Positions 18,752-22,452 of a stretch of 22,452 nucleotides of DNA are shown here, piece after piece. This DNA comes from Nymphaea colorata. Its lineage: Eukaryota > Streptophyta > Magnoliopsida > Nymphaeales > Nymphaeaceae. The translations under genes and the position numbers were made by a program. The notes beneath the pieces are model-generated. The model saw only the letters and a program-made list of their open reading frames with translations. It did no database searches and was not told the origin of the DNA. The DNA is taken from contig NW_022204906.1 of assembly GCF_008831285.2 (NCBI RefSeq), positions 1-22,452 on the forward strand. Reading direction: 5' to 3'. Position 1 is the stretch's first letter, and each line of letters opens with the position of its first letter.

Positions 18752-20845
18752 TCAATTAAGCGCTTTGTCTTTCAACATAGTTGGCTCCTAAGTGGCTTGA
18801 ATTTGCTACTTTGGCAAGCTTGGTGAGAATGAAAGGCCGTTGATTTCATTGGTAGAGCCATCAGTAATTGATTCAGCATCGTAAATCCATCTTTATTCCT
18901 CGCAATAAAGCATATCGAAGTCATAATCGCCAGCATTAGAAAAGACGTGATTTGTGCTTTGAGTTTAGAACAGGTTCAAGACAACTTTCAAGGTGTTTTG
19001 CATCAGCTTAGGAAGCAATTCCTTCTGAACCTTTGTATCAGTAAACATGGCAGGATTTGTGTTGACTTCCAACAAATATGGCTGCAAGTTATGATCAACA
19101 AGGATGTCACAACCCAATAGCTCATAGGTTCCTCTCTTTTTCATGAGTTTTCGATTAGCAGCAGCCACAACAGCCACTAGAATCTTTTTAATCTTGTGTT
19201 TTAATTGATTAGTTGCCTCCATTCCAATTTACTGAACGATTAAATCCCATTTTCCAATTGTATCTTCTTTCTTTTCCTTGTAAAGCTTATGCTTGTTCTG
19301 GAAGCAGTTGTTGGTAAGATGGACCATCAAATTTTTCTAATTTTCAATATCTTCTTCAGAGTAGTCTTCAATGGTGAGTCTTAGGTATCCTGGATGGAAC
19401 ATGGCAATGCAAGGATTGCTATTCAAGAAGAGGAAGCATCTTATATCAAACTTTTTATGATTGATAAGTAAAGGCTTGATGTAATGCTGTATGAGACCGT
19501 CTTGTTTCAAATCTCCGTATTTAGCTTGTGTTTCTGCCTCTTCCTTGTTAGCTGGGTTCAGTTCTGGCTTGTAATGGATCATATTGTTCAATGCAAACTC
19601 ACCCAAATAGAACTTTTTGGACTGGATGAACTCTTGCTTGAATTCATTGATGTCGGCTATCAGCCTTATTCCTCTTCCTTGGTTGAGGTTTCTAGGCTTA
19701 TAGATCCAAATTCCTGTGGAATTATCGTTCATGAATTCGATTTCGTCTGACATGACATCAAGACGATATGTCTTGGGCAGGAAGCTTTCAAGCTTAGGGA
19801 CCATTTGCTTGCCCTGTTGGGATAATTCCAGATCAAGATCTTTCAAAGTCTTTAACAACTCCAGTTTCTGGGTGATGACACATATGTTAGCGATGTGGTT
19901 GACTATCTGTTCGTCCTATTTGAAGGAGTGGAAGTCTATTTCTCCGGTTGATTGCACCCACTTGAAGAAGAAATGAGGAGAAAATTGTTATTTTTCGCTC
20001 ATGATGGTATAGTGTTCTCTCTCAGAGAAGAAGTTTTGGACCAGCTTGCTGTTGTTTCCCTTGCCCACAAAGACGTTTCTTTGGTCTATCTTCTCGCATT
20101 CCTTCAGGTTGATGTCATCGAGTGACGGATCGGCAAAGACTGAAAATTTATCACTCAGCCACTCATTTGCCCTTTCGTCCAGCCACTTGTGCTAAGAACA
20201 GTGGCTTACGAACTTCCCCTCAAGCCAGCTGTCGATAGACCTGTAGTGCCACTCGATGTCGTGGTATAGAGTTGATGAGAATTTATAAGAATCGAAGACT
20301 TGGATTGTTCCTTTTTGCCAACGAGAACCGATAGACTTTCCATCGCCAAGGTAAATCTCCACATGGACCATCTTATGAGGGAAAGGCTTCAGTTTGGGAT
20401 TGTTATAGGTTGCACTGTAAAAGATGAGATCTCCTGGTTTTAGGTCTGCTTCCTTTAATCCCTCGTCGGGCAGTAGATCGAACTGGTAGGACTGGTTCCA
20501 TTTTCCCAGTGTATAGCCAAATTCCTGTCTTAGGTCGAAAATGCATTGTCGAATGAGTGCGCAACAGTCTAGGAAAAGCGGAGCGGTGTAGAGTGGGTCT
20601 CCCTTCTGGTGATATTTTTGTGCATAAGGCACTCCGATGTATTTATGTGCGGTTTGGACGAACTTCTGCCTGAGTTAATTTTTGAATTCGGGGGAAGTTC
20701 TATCCATCTGGACGTTCTGAAGGTACTTATTGAGTTTGAGTTGATAGAATTTTTCCTTCTGGAACTTTTTGAAGGCCTCCTGTATGGAGATCTTGGGCTT
20801 CAATTCCTCGAGGAGTTAGTTTTCCTTGTCTCGGTGTTCCTGCAT
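18752..20845 (-). CDS. NlpC/P60-like papain-fold domain fused to tubulin-tyrosine-ligase-like (TTLL) domain
   Basis: A single exon of 697 aa. Residues ~60-190 look like an NlpC/P60 cysteine peptidase fold: HKYIGVPYAQKY, then FLDCCALIRQ with the nucleophile candidate C94, LKPGDLIFYS at 135-144, and VHVEIYLGDG with H161. Residues ~280-640 are a TTLL ligase: FFFKWVQS..., IYKPRNLNQGRGI with K383, a YIKPLLINHKKFDIRCFLF segment with R469, HLTNNCFQ, and YELLGCDILVD...PYLLEVNTNP with E593 and N595. TTLL enzymes use ATP to add tyrosine, glutamate or glycine to tubulin tails; the key ATP-grasp residues are present. NlpC/P60 enzymes cleave amide bonds. Having both in one chain suggests an enzyme that can add and remove residues, or a peptidase domain reused for binding. 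The third residue of the catalytic triad is not certain. The stop lies 134 bases from the start of the four-TM gene. Confidence 0.88.
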
Positions 20846-20928
20846 GATATGTTCTTTTAAATTGATGATAATGTATGATGGGTGAGAAGATTTGAATAAA
20901 TATAAAATACACATCAGGGCCAATCCGT

Positions 20929-21449
20929 TCAAAACAAGCGACCTTCATCGCAGATTTATTAATATTATTAACTAATGGCATATTACTCGACAGTACAAAT
21001 CTCAGCGGCAGGACGCTAATCACTGAAAAACTTAACCCTTACAGTTGGGTCAAATTTTATAGAAGGAACATGCGACACCGTCCCCGAGTAACTCCTTATG
21101 CGCTGCATGTACATAGCGTTGATTCGCTATAGCGCTGAGCCAGCCCCGCAGTAATAATAGCCGTCACTGTCCTCATCTTCTTCCGGAGTTTCTTCCTGAA
21201 GATAACTGCCCTATTCTCCTTGGAGGTTCTCTATGAAGCTTTCAATCGAGTATTCCTCCTGTTGCCCGGAAATACAGCTAAAGTCCAATTCCTGCAACGA
21301 TCCCGAAGAAGAATCCTCATCACTGTCACTTCCGAACATCAAACGCTGGCCGCGCCGCTCCTCCCGCTACTGCCGCATACGGTCGTCCTTGTGGTCGAGG
21401 CTTTCTTTATAGGGGCAGGGGTACTGCAGATGGGCTTGGTCTTTAGCAT
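20929..21449 (-). CDS. Small acidic protein, function unknown
   Basis: Exons 21449-21425 and 21404-20929 encode 166 aa. The start is the ATG of MLKTKPIC. The long frame downstream has no usable ATG before MRQ..., while the 20-nt intron joins the two parts exactly. After a basic segment (DDRMRQ, REERRGQR) come an acidic serine-rich stretch (FGSDSDEDSSSG), a further acidic run (EETPEEDEDSDGYYY) and a C-terminal part with INAMYMQRIRSYSG and VRVKFF. No domain is recognised. Casein-kinase-2-like sites are plentiful. The 5' half is clearly more GC-rich than neighbouring genes (for example 21345-21375). The stop lies 83 bases before the start of the TTLL gene, in the same orientation. Confidence 0.72.
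21405..21424 (-). other. 20-nt intron in the small acidic gene
   Basis: On the minus strand, GTACCCCTGCCCCTATAAAG. It has the standard length and ends but is unusually rich in C. Excision joins MLKTKPIC to KSLDHKDDRM. Confidence 0.8.
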
Positions 21450-21795
21450 GGAGATGGAAATTCAAATATAATTATAAGTTTATTGATCAACAAAACTTGC
21501 ATTAATAGCTTATATCCCTTATTTATTCTAGAACAAATAACGGTACAAAGGTCGGGGGTTAATTGGATTTAGATAATCACCAAGATTGAGATCCAAAAGT
21601 ACCAACTAACCAAGAGTCATCGCCCTTGATGAGATGAGAGTCCTAAGGAAATACCGTTGATCTCAAAATAAAAGATTTTTGGCAAAGGATATTTTATTAT
21701 TTTTATTTTGATGATAGAAAGAAGAACATGATGTGATTATTAGGTTAATTAATGAGAGTAATAATAGGTTAGGTAGGGGCAGAGCTTATGAAGTA
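21450..21795. other. 346-base intergenic region between the acidic and Cgr1-like genes
   Basis: No frame with coding character is visible on either strand. The sequence is AT-rich on both flanks, with a less AT-rich island at about 21550-21660. The island contains TTGATGAGATGAG, which resembles a C box of a snoRNA but has no convincing D box partner, so no RNA gene is called. The right half should hold the 3' end of the Cgr1-like gene and the left half the promoter of the acidic gene. Confidence 0.5.
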
Positions 21796-22215
21796 TCAGT
21801 CCCGCTTGTGGAGAAGGTTTTCGAACATCTCTGCAGGCAACTTGACCAGTTGATTCTTGATCTTCTTGCTCCACTTCTTGATGTTTTTTGTGTTCTTGAT
21901 CACCTCGAACTTGCCAGATTTGATCTCGTTCAGCTCTTTCTGTTTCTTTCGCTCTTTCCTCAGCTCTCGCAATTCTTTACGCCGCGTGACCTTCTTCTCC
22001 TTAAATTCGCGAACCTGGTTTCGCAACTGTTTCAACTCCTCTGCTCTTTTCTTTTTCTCCTCCCATGTGATCTTGGGACCTCTGCTCACCAAACTCTTAG
22101 TTGGCTTGCGGTTGAGGCCCAGTTTCCAGTTGCGGCGACTCTTGTTCATGCCTACGGTGAACTTGCTATCGTGAGATTTGATCTCTTATGGCTCTGGGAA
22201 TTTTTAGTACTCCAT
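21796..22215 (-). CDS. Small basic Cgr1/CCDC86-like nucleolar protein
   Basis: A single exon of 139 aa starting at ATG 22213-22215. About two thirds of the protein is a lysine/arginine/glutamate-rich helix (ITWEEKKKRAEELKQLRNQV and following), which ends in VIKNTKNIKKWSKKIKNQL. The corresponding part of Cgr1/CCDC86 is a basic coiled coil followed by VIRNPxKLKRxKKKQLR. Cgr1 is needed for 60S ribosome biogenesis in yeast and CCDC86 coats chromosomes and nucleoli in animals. The same role is inferred from this likeness alone. A downstream ATG (M23, MNKSRRNWK) is an alternative start. Only 133 bases separate the start from the right telomere. Confidence 0.68.
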
Positions 22216-22348
22216 CAACTATCAATAATTATATATAATTGCCTATGGAAAGCAACTTCTAATACTGCTCTGCCTGGAGGGGCAAGCTATGAAGCTGATA
22301 AATACTATTGCATATATGATTCGGACTAATATTTGTCAAAAATTGTGA
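22216..22348. promoter_or_regulatory. Right subtelomeric spacer and promoter of the Cgr1-like gene
   Basis: A 133-base AT-rich spacer lies between the last gene and the telomere. It must contain the promoter. TCAAAAATTG at 22336-22345, three bases from the first telomeric G, repeats the word found beside the left telomere. Confidence 0.5.
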
Positions 22349-22452
22349 GGGGTTGGGGTTGGGGTTGGGGTTGGGGTTGGGGTTGGGGTTGGGGTTGGGG
22401 TTGGGGTTGGGGTTGGGGTTGGGGTTGGGGTTGGGGTTGGGGTTGGGGTTGG
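22349..22452. repeat. Right telomere, (GGGGTT)n
   Basis: About 17 perfect GGGGTT repeats run to the last base. This is the reverse complement of the left end, in the orientation expected of a linear chromosome with two natural ends. Confidence 0.98.

Noticed and set aside
19484-19976. Plus-strand ORFs across the TTLL region
   Set aside because: They are antisense shadows of the TTLL ligase domain, whose motifs are unmistakable on the minus strand.
21560-21660. snoRNA or tRNA gene
   Set aside because: A C-box-like TGATGA is present but there is no matching D box, terminal stem, cloverleaf or anticodon arm.
1-22452. Standard genetic code
   Set aside because: With TAA and TAG as stops every recognisable domain (kinase, septin, TTLL, CRAL-TRIO) is broken many times; with TGA alone they are intact.
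1-22452. TAA/TAG = glutamine (ciliate code 6) as the preferred reading
   Set aside because: It gives equally open frames, but conserved glutamate positions in TLK, septin and dynamitin and the paralogue codon pairs favour glutamate. I keep it as the alternative.

Overview
The window is a complete ciliate macronuclear minichromosome. It starts with about 76 bases of (CCCCAA)n and ends with about 104 bases of (GGGGTT)n, so both telomeres are present and all 22.4 kb between them is one small linear chromosome. Long reading frames appear only if TAA and TAG are sense codons and TGA is the sole stop. At several positions that are invariant or strongly conserved as glutamate (Tousled-like kinase, septin, dynamitin) the codon is TAG or TAA. 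Between two tandem paralogues, TAR codons pair with GAR more often than with CAR. I therefore favour the peritrich code (TAA/TAG = Glu) over the Tetrahymena/Paramecium code (= Gln). Together with C4A2 telomeres this suggests an oligohymenophorean, probably peritrich, ciliate; species unknown.

The chromosome carries 13 genes packed at 27-413 bases apart. Left to right: a large intron-rich protein of unknown function (+, 111-4477); a Tousled-like kinase (+, 4570-6221); two tandem CRAL-TRIO/Sec14-like genes (-, 6257-7205 and 7497-8445), each with one single-base frameshift; a septin with a C-terminal membrane anchor (+, 8859-10388); a TPR/HAT-like superhelical protein (-, 10482-12620); a leucine-rich-repeat plus coiled-coil protein (+, 12817-15000); a dynamitin-like coiled-coil protein (+, 15028-15867); a putatively myristoylated pseudokinase (-, 15930-16894); a four-transmembrane protein with a long charged tail (-, 16959-18617); an NlpC/P60-like papain-fold domain fused to a tubulin-tyrosine-ligase-like (TTLL) domain (-, 18752-20845); a small acidic protein (-, 20929-21449); and a small basic Cgr1/CCDC86-like nucleolar protein (-, 21796-22215), whose start codon lies only about 130 bases from the right telomere.

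Introns are tiny GT-AG elements. In the securely modelled genes nearly all are exactly 20 nt, with a branch-like YTRAY just before the 3' AG. Because 20 is 3n+2, each intron makes the raw reading frame appear to slip by -1, which breaks the first gene into about ten overlapping ORF pieces.

Several genes belong to the microtubule and cortical cytoskeleton (TTLL, dynamitin, septin), but neighbours on ciliate chromosomes are not expected to form operons. The most novel-looking item is the NlpC/P60-TTLL fusion, which joins a possible peptidase to a tubulin amino-acid ligase. I saw no tRNA, rRNA, transposon, CRISPR array or viral gene.
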